A DNA stretch of 64,000 nucleotides from Armillaria gallica (GCA_037576215.1 JBANDB010000017.1:1426001-1490000), one strand, 5' to 3'; counted from the first letter of the stretch, positions 21,692 to 34,700 are shown. The notes: a model not told the origin generated them from the sequence alone. Numbers and translations are program-made.

Positions 21692-24600
21692 TTTTTTTTT
21701 TTTTTTTTTTGTGGAACGTTTATATTAGCTTCGCACACCCCGCACTGCGGGGGTCTCTCCAGCCAGCAGAGGGATACGCCAATGACGTTGTGTTCGGCCC
21801 GTTGGTGAGTCAGGGTCTTCCAACCCTGAAGGAGTGAAGTATTGTGAGTCTTGAACTTTGCGAAGGCACCACTCGTTAATCTAACCACGCGAGGAAATGC
21901 TATTACGCACAGACTCCGGTAATGTATCCGCAAGTCCCGTGTGGGGCTCGATCAGGTAAGTTCCAGATAGTGCATAGCACTAGCCTTCATCACCTACTTG
22001 ACCATACCCACTAAAACCCCGTCTTCTTTTATCCAGTTCTCAGGGAGGAGATTTTCGTCTACCAGTGTGCCTTGCCATGTCCTGAGAACAGTGGTCACTG
22101 GAATTGCCTTCTTGTTGAATTTTTTCCTATCAGTTAGCAAGCAGTCTGTCTTTAGTCTGCGGTTCATCGCGCTTAGCCAGCGTTGCTTGATTTCACGTTC
22201 TGAATACGGTGTTCGTTCGTTAATCACTCTATCATTCCTCATTTTCCAAATGAGGTGCGCTGACTCTGACATCAGAATCCTTCGGAATCGTTCTGCTGCT
22301 TGCTTCCACGGGCTTCTGTGCGTGTCGGGTGGTTGTACACCACATGCCATGATTGTTCCTTTCGTGATGACGAGGTCCAAGCCAGTCATCTGTTTCCAGA
22401 TTTCTCGAGCTAGGCTCCAGACTTGATTCTGACCCGGGGCCTCACATGCAGTCAGTACATGATCCATGTCTTCTTCCGTGCCACATTCTTTGCACAATGC
22501 TCGTTCTTCGCACCCGTTTATGTGTCTCCAATGACGCCCCACCATGTATCCGTCGTGAGCGACCATCCATAGGAAGAAGCGGGCGGATCTATTGAACTCC
22601 TTACGCCGGACAGACCACCAGAACTCTTCACTTGTTATTTCAGTTTCACATCTCTCACCTGCCACCACGAGGGCTAGTGAAAGGTTACGGTTGGTGCCCC
22701 TCCTGTCCAATTTATCCTGATATTCACTCGTCTGCTGTTTCAGCTTTCTTATGATTTCGTAGGCTGTCGCTTGGGTCAATGCAGCCAGCTTGGCACCTCT
22801 CATACAAAGTTCCGGTGGTATTGTTATATCAACCAGGTCTACGTTTTGCCTCTTGCTCGCTAATCCAGCAAGCCTGTCAGCACCCTCATTCCCTGGATCC
22901 CCAGAGTGGCCTTTTACCCATGTCAGTTTCGTGGGTGCTCCTCTCGCTCGGTATCTCGCAACCATTGTCTGCGTGATGGTGCTGTTCTCTATCAGTAGGT
23001 AGCCTTCATTTTCCCACTTAACGAAGCGGTGACTTAGCCCATCTAGGACATGCTTCGAGTCACTCACCAAGTTCATTGCCACGGTTTTAGGGTTGTCCTC
23101 TGCCGCTGTCTTGGCTCCTACTAGTTCAGATGCCTGGTTAGTTCTGCCAATTTCATTCGGCAGGCGGATACTTCTATTCCTTATGTCTCCTTCTTGGTAG
23201 AATACTCCCGCTCTGGCTGTTGCCTCGTCAGACCCGTTTCTCAGGGCTGAGCCATCGGTATACACAACAATTGTCTCCTCTTTCCTTGTAGAGTCTTGTT
23301 CTGGCACACAGTAGGTATCTGGGCACTCACTGCTATCCGTAAATATCCTGAACGCATCTGCTAGGTTGCCTTTAGTCGTTAGGTGTGGTTGAAAATATAC
23401 CGCCTGTTCAGTTTCATCATTGTCTTCTCCCTGTGTGGGTGGGATTATTATGTCAGCTGGGGGGTCTACAAGCGGGTTCCATTTTGGTGGTAGCGAGTCT
23501 AGTAGCTGCTGTGCTTTTAAGAAGCACTTATGTGGGGAGGTGCAGCCGACTTCCACTCTTGCATGGCGACAATTTACACACCCACATCTACCCCATCTCG
23601 AGTGTCATTCCTCATGCAAGTGCTCTGCTAGTCGTTCCGTGTCACCTACTGACCTTACTCTGTGCCAGTTCTTTAGGCACTTGACCTGTACACCACTATT
23701 AAACAAACATCTCGAAGCCTTTGATTTAATGTGGTACCATATGGGCATATCCCGTTGTATTTGGGGGGATATAGCTAGGCCATCAAGACTCACATTGTAT
23801 TTTTGTGCGGTCTTCACAAGACCCTTCAGGTCTTCTGGTAGTTTGTTGGTGCATGTCTTCCATGACTGTAGGAAGATATTCGTTCTCTGTTCTAGGCTTA
23901 TGCTCTCCTCTGACCTAGGTGTATGATGGGCTATTATGGTGTCTGTTGCATGTGCCCATAGGGGACGGCTGGGACTGAAGTTCAAGTACGAACGTATCCA
24001 AGTCACCATAATTGCTTCATTCCTCACCGGGATGTCTAGTAGGTTTCGTCTGCCGCTTGAGATGGGTGTGTATATGGTTTCTTTATTAATGTTAATTTTG
24101 TTTTTGTTCCCCCAGAGGAATTTCTGGACCTGACGTTCCAATCTTTTTTCTATTTCGGGTGGCATCCCTTGTACCTTTGTAAGGTACTGCATCATTCTGC
24201 CGACCACCATTTGGACAATTAGGCGGCATCCTTCCATTGTAGGACATCCCAGTTCCCATCTATCAAGACTGTCTTCTATTTTGTCCAGTGTTCATGTCCA
24301 TACACCGGCTTGTTTTACTCCATTACCAACCCAAGCACCTAGTGTTCGGATTGCCTCTCCATCCTTTGCAACTTTAATTTCTTCATCAATTTCTTGCCCA
24401 TCCATGTCTAGCCCAGCTGAATTCCTAAAATTGTGGACTGTGTCATGATGAGACGGTGTGCCGATGGGTAGTATTTCTGTTTTTGTAATGTTGAACTTGG
24501 CCCCGGATGCAATGCACCAGTCGTCCAGGATATTTCTGAGTACATCAAGGCTGTCATGTTGTGCCATAAATATTGTGGTATTGTCAGCAAAGAGGGAGGT

Positions 24601-26130
24601 GATTACTCTTTCTTGTACTCCTGGTATAGTGAAGCCCTGCAGCTCCGACTGCTGTAACATTTTGGCGAGTGGTTCTATCGCAAGATCGAATAGTAGGCAT
24701 GACATCGGGTCTCCCTGCCTGACACCTCTCATGACTTGGAATGAGGTCGTACTTGGTATTCCATTGATATAGACCGTTGTGTGAGCCTCACTGTACAAGG
24801 ATTTCACTGTTGATACGAACGATTCGGGTATCTTGAACGCATCCAGTATTCTCCATAGATAGTCATGTTCAATTTTATCATATGCTTTTTCTTGGTCAAG
24901 GAATACTATCATACCATTTTGCTCTTCCACTTCTGCTAAGTCAATAATCCTTTTTGTGAGCCAGACTTGGTCATAGATATTTCTCCCCGGAATAAAGCCA
25001 GCTTGGCTTGGATGAATGAGGCTCGGTGCAGTCTTTGCTAGTTTGATTGCTAGTGCCTTGGTCATGACTTTGTAATCTGTATTCAGCAGAGATATTGGTC
25101 TATAATTGGCAATGTCAGCTTTATCATTCTTCTTATACAGGGGGCACATCCAGCTTTCAGTAAACGAAGACCTGGGGCACATGCCATACTTCTCAATGTC
25201 ATTAAACACTAATTGCAGGACTCGTATTATGTCAAATCCCTGTTCTTTGCCTTCTGTACTGTCTTCAAACCATAAGTCAATTATCTTGTATATCTCGTAG
25301 GGGATACCATTTGGACCAGGTGCTTTGTTATTTGCAGATAGCCTAAGGGCTTCTTGTACGTCTTCCCTTATGAGTAACTGATTCAGTAGCTCTGCTTGTT
25401 CAGGTGTGACATGTGTTCTAATAGCCTCCATGGCCTGTTGTATCTTCATCTCATGATCTTCTGGGCTTGCTGGGTGTCAAACTCTCTGCAGGTTGTCATG
25501 GTGATCTCTGGCTATATCAGCCATCTTCTGTGAGTCAGAAGTATATCTTGTGTTATCTCCTTGGGTTCCCTGTGGGTTACCAACAGTTCGTAACCTCTGT
25601 ATTGTGTCTCTCGGTTTCAGAGGTTTGTTAATACTGGACCAGTACTTGCTGATCACTTCACCTTCTAGGGAGTTCCGTGCTTGTGCAGCTTCACGTCGCT
25701 TCCTATGACGCTTCTTAGTAAGTTCATCCAGTCTTGCATGGAGGGTCATCAGCTCTGTACTTGATTCTTCACTTTGTGCTGCACTGCTTTCTTTGTCTTT
25801 GATATCTGCCTCGATCTGCTGAATCTCATGGTCAATGTTAGGTATCACTACCTTTGCACGGTCCCTGGCCAGAGTTCGGAGCTTCTTACTGAACTCTTCC
25901 CACAGCATTTGGGGGTTTATTACTGGTGTGCGAGTTTCTTGTTTTGCGCACTCTTCCACTGCAGTCTGAAGTTCTCTCCCAGCATTAAGAATGAAGCCCT
26001 TGACCACTTGGTCTTTTATTATATGCAGTGGCATGGTCCATCTGCCATGGCCAATTCGTGGTGCTGGCGCTGTTGAGTATCTAAGTTCCGGATTTGCCAG
26101 GCCTTGCATGTCATAGATCAATGTTGCATG
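21692..26130 (-). mobile_element. 5'-truncated LINE (non-LTR retrotransposon) with RNase H
   Basis: The element lies on the minus strand. Its poly(A) tail appears as a run of 19 T at 21692-21710, next to a sequence that continues uninterrupted in the relative at 37140-37410. Upstream of the tail is a 3' untranslated stretch of about 280 bp, then a long reading frame with reverse transcriptase, a cysteine-rich segment, RNase H and a C-terminal zinc knuckle. The 5' endonuclease domain is absent, and the frame closes just beyond 26121, so the 5' end is truncated near 26130. The presence of RNase H suggests a Tad1- or I-like clade. No clear target-site duplication was found at the 5' side. Confidence 0.85.
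21994..26121 (-). pseudogene. LINE polyprotein: reverse transcriptase and RNase H, three in-frame stops
   Basis: One reading frame runs from 26121 to 21994, broken only by TGA codons at 25477-25479, 24292-24294 and 23605-23607. Reverse transcriptase motifs in order are KAPGPNGIPYE, YRPISLLNTDYK, FLDQEKAYDKIEHDY, GVRQGDPMSCLLFD and FADNTTIF. The last normally reads FADD, so a catalytic aspartate is lost. A cysteine/histidine segment follows near 23570. RNase H shows YTDGS, a conserved glutamate in QASELVGA, VSDSKHVLDG and GHSGDPGNEGADRLAG, so its active-site residues look intact. The C-terminus has C-x2-C...H...C (CKECGTEEDMDHVLTAC). Each TGA sits where CGA (Arg) is plausible, and GAC-AAT for GAC-GAT is also a CpG to CpA change. 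Confidence 0.85.
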
Positions 26131-26429
26131 AAGTTTTAATTATCTCCTAAGCATGTCCTGTTCTATTTTTAATGCATGCGTGCTATGCCCTGTCAGAGCA
26201 CTTAGTGTCAAGCACTGGGACTTTATACCTAGTGCAGCCTTTCTAGTACCGTCCCTAGGTTAAGTCATGCGCTCCACCCAGCTTTACTCTGGTAATCTCA
26301 TTACTGGCATTATAAACCTTGTGCTCTTGTTGAGTTTCCTAGTGCCTTAGTATCTAGACCCTGTAGCATGTATTCCCTTGTAGAAATTGCAAAATTACAC
26401 ACGTAAACACTTGCAGAGCGTGTCAACAC

Positions 26430-26764
26430 AAGTATAGGACAATATATTCTACTGGAACCATAGCCAGGATTCCGACACCACATAGTTCACACCTCATCTA
26501 GGTTGCCCCCACTCAGCATACATCCATGTTTACACATCCCTTCCCTTCTAGGAAAGTTTGCATACATACTTTGAACCTCTGAACAGCCTTCAGAGAATCA
26601 TAACAAAGTGTAGCAATACTTTGCTACATCACCAGGAAGCTAAAGTCATCACACAGAGGTGCAAGACTAGACTCACTAGAATCTGCCTTCAGATCCTGTG
26701 TTTGGTTACACTTGCCATTACAGGTCTTGTGTTTTCTGCCCACAGGAGTCAATAGGTTCATCAA
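26430..26764 (+). repeat. 0.33-kb inverted repeat, left arm
   Basis: This is the reverse complement of 53532-53864 with many substitutions. Shared blocks include AGCCAGGATTCCGACACCA and AGGTGCAAGACTAGACTC. Several CpGs of the right arm read CA or TG here, for example TCATCGCACGG versus TCATCACACAG. Confidence 0.85.
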
Positions 26765-26839
26765 TGGTGGAGGGGGGTTTATTGATATTTCTCATGTATT
26801 TAAGTATATAAATAAACTATAATTTACCTAGTAACTATG

Positions 26840-26906
26840 GCATGTTGACATAGTGGTTTAAATGTTCCTTTCCTTGTGAAAAGCCTTGGTTCAAATCTCT
26901 GCATGC
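26840..26906 (+). tRNA. tRNA-like sequence (tRNA pseudogene or SINE head)
   Basis: GCATG at the start can pair with CATGC at the end. TGACATAGTGG resembles a box A and GGTTCAAATCT resembles a box B. A run of 10 T follows at 26915-26924, as expected for a Pol III terminator. The anticodon arm is not well formed, so this is more likely a CpG-decayed tRNA-derived SINE head than a working tRNA. Confidence 0.4.
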
Positions 26907-28057
26907 ATAAATTATTTTTTTTTTGCCTCCTTGTGATGGAAATAAAGGTCATCCTTTGTCAATGCCTCACATCTATCTCACATCACCTGTGCCCAGTCAG
27001 GATTGGTGCAACTTTGAGGTTTTTTTTTGTTCTCAAATCCTGGTCTGCCCACCTGTACATTGAACTGAAGGGCAGGAATTTGTTTATTTAGGATCCTTGC
27101 ATTGAGAGGGCAGTGTTGCTGGACTTAAGTGTAGCTGCCTTTCTTGTACACTGTTGCATAATATTAATTTTTAAATGAATAAAAGCTCACTGTGAGATAA
27201 ATAACTATGATTATCTGGTCATTTGATACTGCCTGCTGCTTTGGGAGCATCATTTAGGGCAGAGATGGCTTGGGTTTGTGCCCAATTGAAATGTGGTTAA
27301 TAACCACAATTTTGGCAAAGTGATAGATGGTTATAACCATTAGCTTTGGCCTAACACTGCAGCCAAGGGTGTTTTCTTTACCATGCAATCAAATTGTCAA
27401 CCTTCATCTTGCCAATTATAGTGAGTATTCATCATTGCCAAATGTGTTTCTAAACATATGGGTATAATAGCATGTAATAAATCAGATAGGCACAAGTGCA
27501 TTTTTCCCCTGACACAAGCTGGTTTTTAGGGTGAAAATTTGCTTGCATCCCCCCACAAGTTAAAAGTTTTCTTGTGAAGTTCACAGTTGAGTACACTTCA
27601 GAAATAGGATCTACCGTAATGTGTAAATCCCTGTCAAGCTGGGTGGGTACTGATCATTTGTTATGTATTTGCATGATTTCAGAATTTCTGGGAAGGAATA
27701 CAGTGCCTATACCTAGTCTCTTGTAGACAGATGGACGATACACACTTATGGAGGGAGGGAGTAATAGCATGTATGTAGTCTGTTGTTTATGTGGGGGCCT
27801 TGGTGTCACTGTCATTTTATTACATAAAACTATCACATGCTTCACAGATGTGTCGATCTTTTTTTCACTTGCTGCCACCATCACGACATGTTTCCGCCAT
27901 AGTTGTGATTCCAAACTGTATTGTTCTCAAGAATAATGGCATTTTATAACCCAGAACCACCAAAACAGTGCAAAAAATAGACTGAAATACCACAGACTCC
28001 CATAATTCCAGTCTCACCCTCAAATGTTTCAGATTATTGACTCTTGACTTTTACCCC

Positions 28058-28320
28058 CACTGCACGGAGAATCCAATATTTTAGCTTAAAATATTGAATT
28101 TTATAACTATTTATTTTTTCCAGCATCTAAGCTGAAATATTGAAAGATTATTTTGAATATTATTTCAATATTCTTGTTTATTGAAAAAATATTGGAAATT
28201 TCTCAAATATCACAAATATATTAAAAATATAATCTCAATATTTTAGTCCAGTATATTGAAAAATTAAATAGTTATAGAATTCAATATTTTAAACTAAAAT
28301 ATTGGATTCTCCATGCAGTG
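28058..28320. mobile_element. CACTG...CAGTG MITE with about 57-bp inverted repeats
   Basis: The left end reads CACTGCACGGAGAATCCAAT, and the reverse complement of the right end reads CACTGCATGGAGAATCCAAT. Similarity runs inward for about 57 bp. The interior is AT-rich, with many AATATT palindromes, so the whole element could fold into a hairpin. CCC on both sides may be a 3-bp target duplication. CACTG ends with 3-bp duplications are typical of the CACTA/EnSpm superfamily. Confidence 0.85.
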
Positions 28321-31300
28321 CCCAGTCACTCCAGACCTTATTTCAACCCTGTCCAATTTCCAAGTCTCTTATATATCTCATACTCAACACCCACCTGTTC
28401 TTGCCAGTCCCTTTCAAGACCTAGGTCTCTCTAATCAATACCCAGATGATCTTTTCTCTTCAGCTCATGATCACATGTGGCCAGTCGAGAAAACTCCATT
28501 CGAACAAATGGAAATTGTTCTAGAGTGTTGCAAGGAAAACTTCAACTCGATTAGTCAATTTTTCAATGTTTTCTTTCACAATTCACCATGCAACACAAAA
28601 GATCCTCACTTGACTCTCCATATTTCAATGTTGTCAGCCTTTCTTGGCAGTTGTTGCAACTTCAGGGCTATAGATCTTGTTAAAAAGATATATCTGAATC
28701 ACTTTAGCATTCCTTATAAAAGATCCAAGCGCAAGAACAAGCTTCATGCCACTTTTGACCCTAATATTGACCATCATACTCTTCATTATGCCAGACCAGC
28801 TATATCCATCTGGGCCCTCTAACTTGTTGATAATCATTGTCACATGGAGATAGGATCCTTGGCTTGTGATGATCCTGATGAACCACTTTTTCATGTACAT
28901 CTTGTGGCCTCTGCAAATGCGAGGGTAAAATCTAGCAGAAGTCTAGTTGGCTGGAATGATTTGTGGGGATTTAGTATGCAGGGGAATGTTCTGAGACTCA
29001 GCTGCCAAGTCAGTGCCAGCTGATATCTCTTGGAATGCATGACTGCTACGAGAAAGTGAGGCATTGTTATAGTTTGAAAGCATCGACCACATCCATTTGT
29101 AAGTGGTATTACAACATTGTCATGCTCAGAAAAACTCACCACACCTTTGACAGGTTCAAGCAGCTGCCATCAGCTCGTTTGTTATGTGTAGGAACAAATA
29201 TGCCAATGGCTACATGGCACTTGTCATGGGCATGTGGAATTTTGCCTGCAAGTCCCATATAGACCTGAAGAGTCTATTGCTGACTCAGCCTCATAGTCAG
29301 CGATACCACTGTTTGGCATGCACTCAATTCAATGACTGATACAGGAAGAACAGAGCTTCAGCAATCAGTTTTGAACAATATCACTAACCAAGGCGACTTG
29401 GGCTACTGCATGGCCATTGATAATGTCCAGCAGTATGTCCAAGTCCATGAGCCTGGAATAGGACAGGTAAATCAGCTGGAAGTGGGAATGGCAACAACTG
29501 TCATCCACCTGGAGGATTATGAGCCCAGGGCATTCAATCTTGATGAATATCAAACATGAGTCATAAAAAACAAGCACTCCTTCTTGACTACAGAGGACCT
29601 ATACAATGATATTGACTGGAGGCACATTCATAAAGTCACATCCCTCCATTTCACTCATGTTCTCTGTGAATTTATCCCTCAGCTAAACCATTTGTGTCCC
29701 AAAATTTCCAAGGTCTTTCATGCCTCTCCAGTTGCTCAACACTGGATGAGAGATGGTCAGAAAACATGGGTTCAATCTCTTGATACAAATGCTGAGCACG
29801 AGATTGAGACCAAAGGCATAAAGCAATGCTTATCAGGTTTTGATGCACAGCTGGCTATCAAGGGCAAGGCAAGGGTAGGAACGTTGTTGTGGGCATGTGG
29901 TGATGGTGGTTCTTTTGCCACTGCTCACCGGTTGAAGAAGTACCTCTTACCAACAGATCATGATGTCTACAAGACATTCCAGAATAGGCTCTTTACCATT
30001 GAACTCTGGCATTCCAAGTTGACAAATCTTAATACTACAGTGACCAACTTTTATGGCCCTAAAACAAGCAAGGATCCTTCTTCCCTGTTGCATTGTGCAT
30101 CTGCTACAAATATGCACCATCCTCCCAACACCCAGAGCTGTAATTTCTATCCTACTGCATGTAGTATGCAGTTATTTTGGGAAGCACATATCCTTAATAT
30201 CTGGAGCCTGCACCTTGCTGATCACAAGGATATCCTCTCCCATTTCAATGATCTTGCAATACAGAACTCCCTTCCAACCCTTGATACCTTACTGGATCAT
30301 GTGGAAACTCTTGTTAAACATTATGCATCTACAACCACTGCTGATCTTGCCCTGTCTCTATCCAATGATGCTTCTGTTCCCAAGACATACAAAGTTCCCC
30401 TTGTAAAACCATGGACATCACAAGTGGCTTCTTTGGAAGAGACTGTCGATCAAGATGGGAACGAGAAAAACATACCATTCAAAGAAGAAGATGGATTTAC
30501 CAGGGATTGCATCCTTGCAAATTCAATGCTGTATCTTTGGGATTTTTCTTGGTGGGTTGAGATGGTATATTTGATAGCCAATGGTGATATAGGATGAGCA
30601 TTTGCTGTTCTCAAGGTCAAATCACATCTCTTGTCTTGGTGTTTCTTCTGCTGACCTTTTCCAAGATATGGATACTCACATTTTCCAGTGCCTCTAATCA
30701 AAACTATGTGAATTACTTGCTTGAGACATACTGCTTGTTCAAGTTTGAGTTCTCAAAAAGTCTTCAAGATGGACTCTGGAATAATTGGCTTGTTAACCTT
30801 ACAGGCAAACTTGGAAACTGGATCAAGTGTGACTTGCTACAGAAGCATTATGATCGATGGCTTGAAGACATGGTAGGAAAGCATGGAGGGAAGTTCGATG
30901 ATTCTTTCTACTGCCAGACAATCTCCCCCAATGTGCACTGCTTCCTGTGTATCAAAGAGGAGTTTGAGGCTGCTTTTGAGCTTGGATGCCAGAGCAAATC
31001 ACACACATCTCCTTATCTCTATGATGAATACAAAATTCTATTGACCATATTCCAGGAAGAGCAGGTTCACAAATTTTGATCTACACAAAGTATGGGTCAT
31101 GCTGCGGTTGACCTCTTAAACTAAGGATATGTCAAACTGAACAGAGAAAAACATCCAGATTTTCTAAAGAAATCAACAGAGCAGGCAGTACTTCTATCAA
31201 AGTGGAAGGATGACAAGGTCGCATCCTTTCATGAATCACCAGCTGCTAACCCACCCCCTCCCTCTGGCATGTCAACAACCTCTCTGAATAGCGAAATCAA

Positions 31301-31649
31301 CCCAGCTGACACTGATCATAATGATGATGCACGAAGCGATTGCGAGGTAGGCAGTGATTCCAGACACAAGGCTACTGATGAAGTCAAGGCAGAGGAATCA
31401 GAAGATGAGCAAGTCCATGAGGCAGAAGTTGATGACATACCAAAGAGTGGATCTGACTTGATGTTTATTATTGATTCTGAGAGTGGCTGGTTAATCAATG
31501 ATTGGTATGATGAGGGAGAATTCATTGCAATAGAGGAGAACAGTGGTCCAGATGTAGAAACAGAGCAGCAGAGTGATGAAAGTGATGATGGTTTAGAAGT
31601 TGATGCTGAGGAGAGTCGCTATTCCAGTAAATATGAATCAGATAACTGA
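28321..31649 (+). pseudogene. DUF6589-type mobile-element protein, decayed
   Basis: Translated pieces match my memory of agaric DUF6589 proteins. They are HYARPAISIWAL (28780), DDPDEPLFHVHLVASANAR (28870), GYCMAIDNVQQYVQVHEPGI (29400), DLYNDIDWRHIHKVTSLHFT (29600), a long segment at 29584-30590 and NYLLETYCLFKFEFSKSL (30700). A 50-nt intron (30637-30686) restores the frame before the last part. The tail at 31269-31649 is very acidic. The frame is broken by several stops; those at 30595 and 31077 are TGA where CGA is likely. The MITE sits directly upstream. DUF6589 proteins are highly repeated in agaric genomes, but I know no tested activity. A KDZ transposase is the main alternative. Confidence 0.6.
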
Positions 31650-31799
31650 AGTATGTGTTATTAATACAGTTACTCACCTTACTATCGTTGCCTTGTTGTT
31701 TGAACAGGGCCATAAGATGCCATGATTTGTTTAACAGTTGACGTTTCTGTTGCTTTTTGAGTTCAAGTTGTTTGCTTAGGTGCTGGTTGATTTGTTATG

Positions 31800-34700
31800 T
31801 TTTCGAGAGTGGAGTGTTTAAGACTAAGCTTTGGATCAGAGACAGGCATGGTGGTTTCTGCAGGCACTGGAGGCTGATGAATGATCGGATCATTAGGTTC
31901 ATCAGAATCTGTATCATCAACAGGCATTGGACTTGGTGCCTGGTGCTGCTAAGCCCTTGGTCAATGACCCAGAGTCTTGTGGTCATTCTTGATAGATGCC
32001 TGCAGAGACGAGAGAACAAATAACCTTGAGATGTAAGCTTGTCAAAATCTCCAGCACAAAGATACAAGTATATCTCGTAGAGCTTCCTCCATCGTGATTT
32101 TGAGTAGATCATCAAGTAAGCGAGATACCAAGGATGATGGAAAATATGAATCTTGAGGCCGGTACTCTTTGCAGTAGCACTCAGCATTGAAGACAGTTTT
32201 GCCAAAGTCCATCATAGCACATTTGGTTGATGTCCATTCTTTCTTGGTCAATTTTTTGACTTCAGTATCTTCTCTGCAGGTGCCTTCAGAGGTAAAGAAA
32301 GGAAAGGAGATGATTCCATGGATATTGGAAAAGTGACTAGTCGGTTGTATCATGAGCAGCACAAAGAGCAGGCAAGTGGACGTCTAGCCTCAATGCAATC
32401 AAGGGTCATCTTGTCCTCAGGAGGATTATGGAATATATGACTGACAGCAAAGATATGGCAGTGCTTCTCAGAAAGAACCAGGGCCTTTGGCATTTCCATA
32501 TTGGCTGCAGTACCACTGTTTCCTGTTGAAGTAGGCTCAGTACAAATGAGAATTACGCTTGACTTTGAACAGACCGATGATGTGCTTGGTAACGGCAAGT
32601 GGCAAATGGACTAGAGGCTGGCAATGAACACCAACAACACTAAACCAATCACTAACTCTACACTTATCACCAATGTATTGAATTTGGGTGTTTCAAGTAT
32701 GATAGAAGCACTCTGCAGACTTCAATAATCAAGGAAAGTTGTTTAAAGATGTTTTATTTTGTTACTAGTGAGCTATACAAGCATACTACTCGCACTAGCA
32801 GGGTTGGTAAGACACAATTGGATGAATAGTGACTCGCCTTGAGCTACTGCACTCACTCTGACTGGGACTACTTCAAACTAGTGGCTCTCTTGGCCCTATA
32901 ATGTCTTACAAGTGAATAAACACTTGACTAGTCACTTTCTAGGCAGACTAGTGGCACTCTTGGCCTAAGAATAATACTTTAAACTTCGAGAACTTGCTTG
33001 AACTAACTTTGAAACACTCTTGGCCTTTGCAGGACACAAAAGATTGCTCTAAGACACTTCTATTCACTCAATGCTATGGGTAACTTAGCAACTAGTAGCC
33101 GCTTCGTCAAGGTTAAGCACAAAAGCCTTTAATTGGGGCACTAGATACTGACTAGTAGGTCACAATTGCAGGGATGGCTTGCCTGAGCCACACGTGTGCC
33201 TATTCTACTACTTATATACTGACAAACAAGGTACGATCAAGATATAAATAACTGACTAGAGGGGTATTATTAATAAGGATTTCTTGGCTAGTCACAAATA
33301 ATGGTGAATAATCATGCAATAGTCGGTCTAGAAACAGTTGCTTGCTGACTAGTGAGCATAGGAGCTCCGCTAGCAGTTGTATTCTGTGCCCTGGGCCCAG
33401 CAATGCTCCACTAGTGTCAAGGATAAATGACTAGCCAGGTGAGCGTGCCTGTAACAGCTGTTGATCATGATCGAAGGCACAGCCTGGCTATACTAGTACT
33501 GATTGCTATGGATCTGTATCGCACTAGTCGGATCTGCCACAAGGTTAATCCATTGCTAATTCATTTCTAAGTCCTGTTTTGAGATTGCTGCGTGACTAGT
33601 TAACCTGACTTAGGCATTTATGCCCAGATCGGTTCACTAGTGACCGAACTTCACGAGATTTGTGTCCTCTGCTTCTTGTTTGGTGTGCTAGTCACGATAC
33701 TTGTCCACTAGTGGCCATATTCACTTAGCCCTGTTAACATTCAAGTCACTAGTATGGCTGGCTGGTAGATTTAACCCACTAGTGGTATCACATCTAAGTC
33801 CTGGCTCTACTAGTCACATACTAGTCTAACTATCAGCTCAAAGCCTCAGCTATAGTCCTCTAAGTATCACCAATGTAAGATAGATATGCCATAGTATTAT
33901 TATAAAATCGCAAAATCTAAGTGTGAACGCATAGACGGCATATCACCAAGAATAGTTTTCTTCCTTCAAAAAATCTGTCTTCTGAACTAAAATGATGCCC
34001 TGACACATATCTTCCTTATTCCTTCTGATGCGCCCTTCTTGTTGCCATGCTTGATCCAGTGTTTTAGGGAATGTGATTGATATGCTGTCAAGCAAGCTTC
34101 ATACATTGATGCCATTTGCGAAGGCAACAGATGCGATGACAATAAGTGTCATGGGGTCATTGTCAAGAAGCAAGAGTGTTTGCTGATTGTAATCATCAAG
34201 CATAAGCTATGGTACATGCAAACATGGCAAAAATGGTTGATGCCAGCTGGTTCAATACACCATAGATATAGATAGACTTGGTAGATAAGCTTGATTGTCA
34301 GACAGTGTATGATGGCTTTCTGCTGGCTGGAGAGGTATTAAAGGATCTGAGGGAAGTCCGCACTGGTAAGACCATGATCCAGAGGCACAATGATCAGCTG
34401 GATGTTGGGATGCTCATTTGACCTTTGAATCAAGTGAAAAGATCCATCGCGAAACCCCAAGCTTCAGCAGATAGATGCAGTTTGAGAACCAGGCTGGAGT
34501 ATCACAGAGAATCCAAATACAGAAACATGAGATGGTAATCTTCCATGAAGAAAGGTTCCAATATGCTTGAATGCTGTACAGAAAGAAGAGCCCCATTCAT
34601 CCATCAAATGAATCTCTTTAATGCAAGCGTACACAATATTGCTGTGAAACACATCCAAATTTGTGATAGTGAACCAGTCAGATCCTAGAAGATGTTTTGG

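Larger units (their letters stand above)
26131..28057. other. AT-rich, CpG-poor non-coding stretch
   Basis: No convincing gene was found. It contains an inverted-repeat arm (26430-26764), a tRNA-like sequence (26840-26906), and, at about 27715-27850, an inverted relic of the end of the short element at 54960-55491 (shared AAAACTATCAC and GACAGATGGACGATAC blocks). Confidence 0.5.

Noticed and set aside
28321..31649. KDZ (Kyakuja/Dileera/Zisupton) transposase
   Set aside because: The visible motifs fit DUF6589-type proteins better, and I see no CxC-type cysteine cluster. KDZ is kept only as an alternative.
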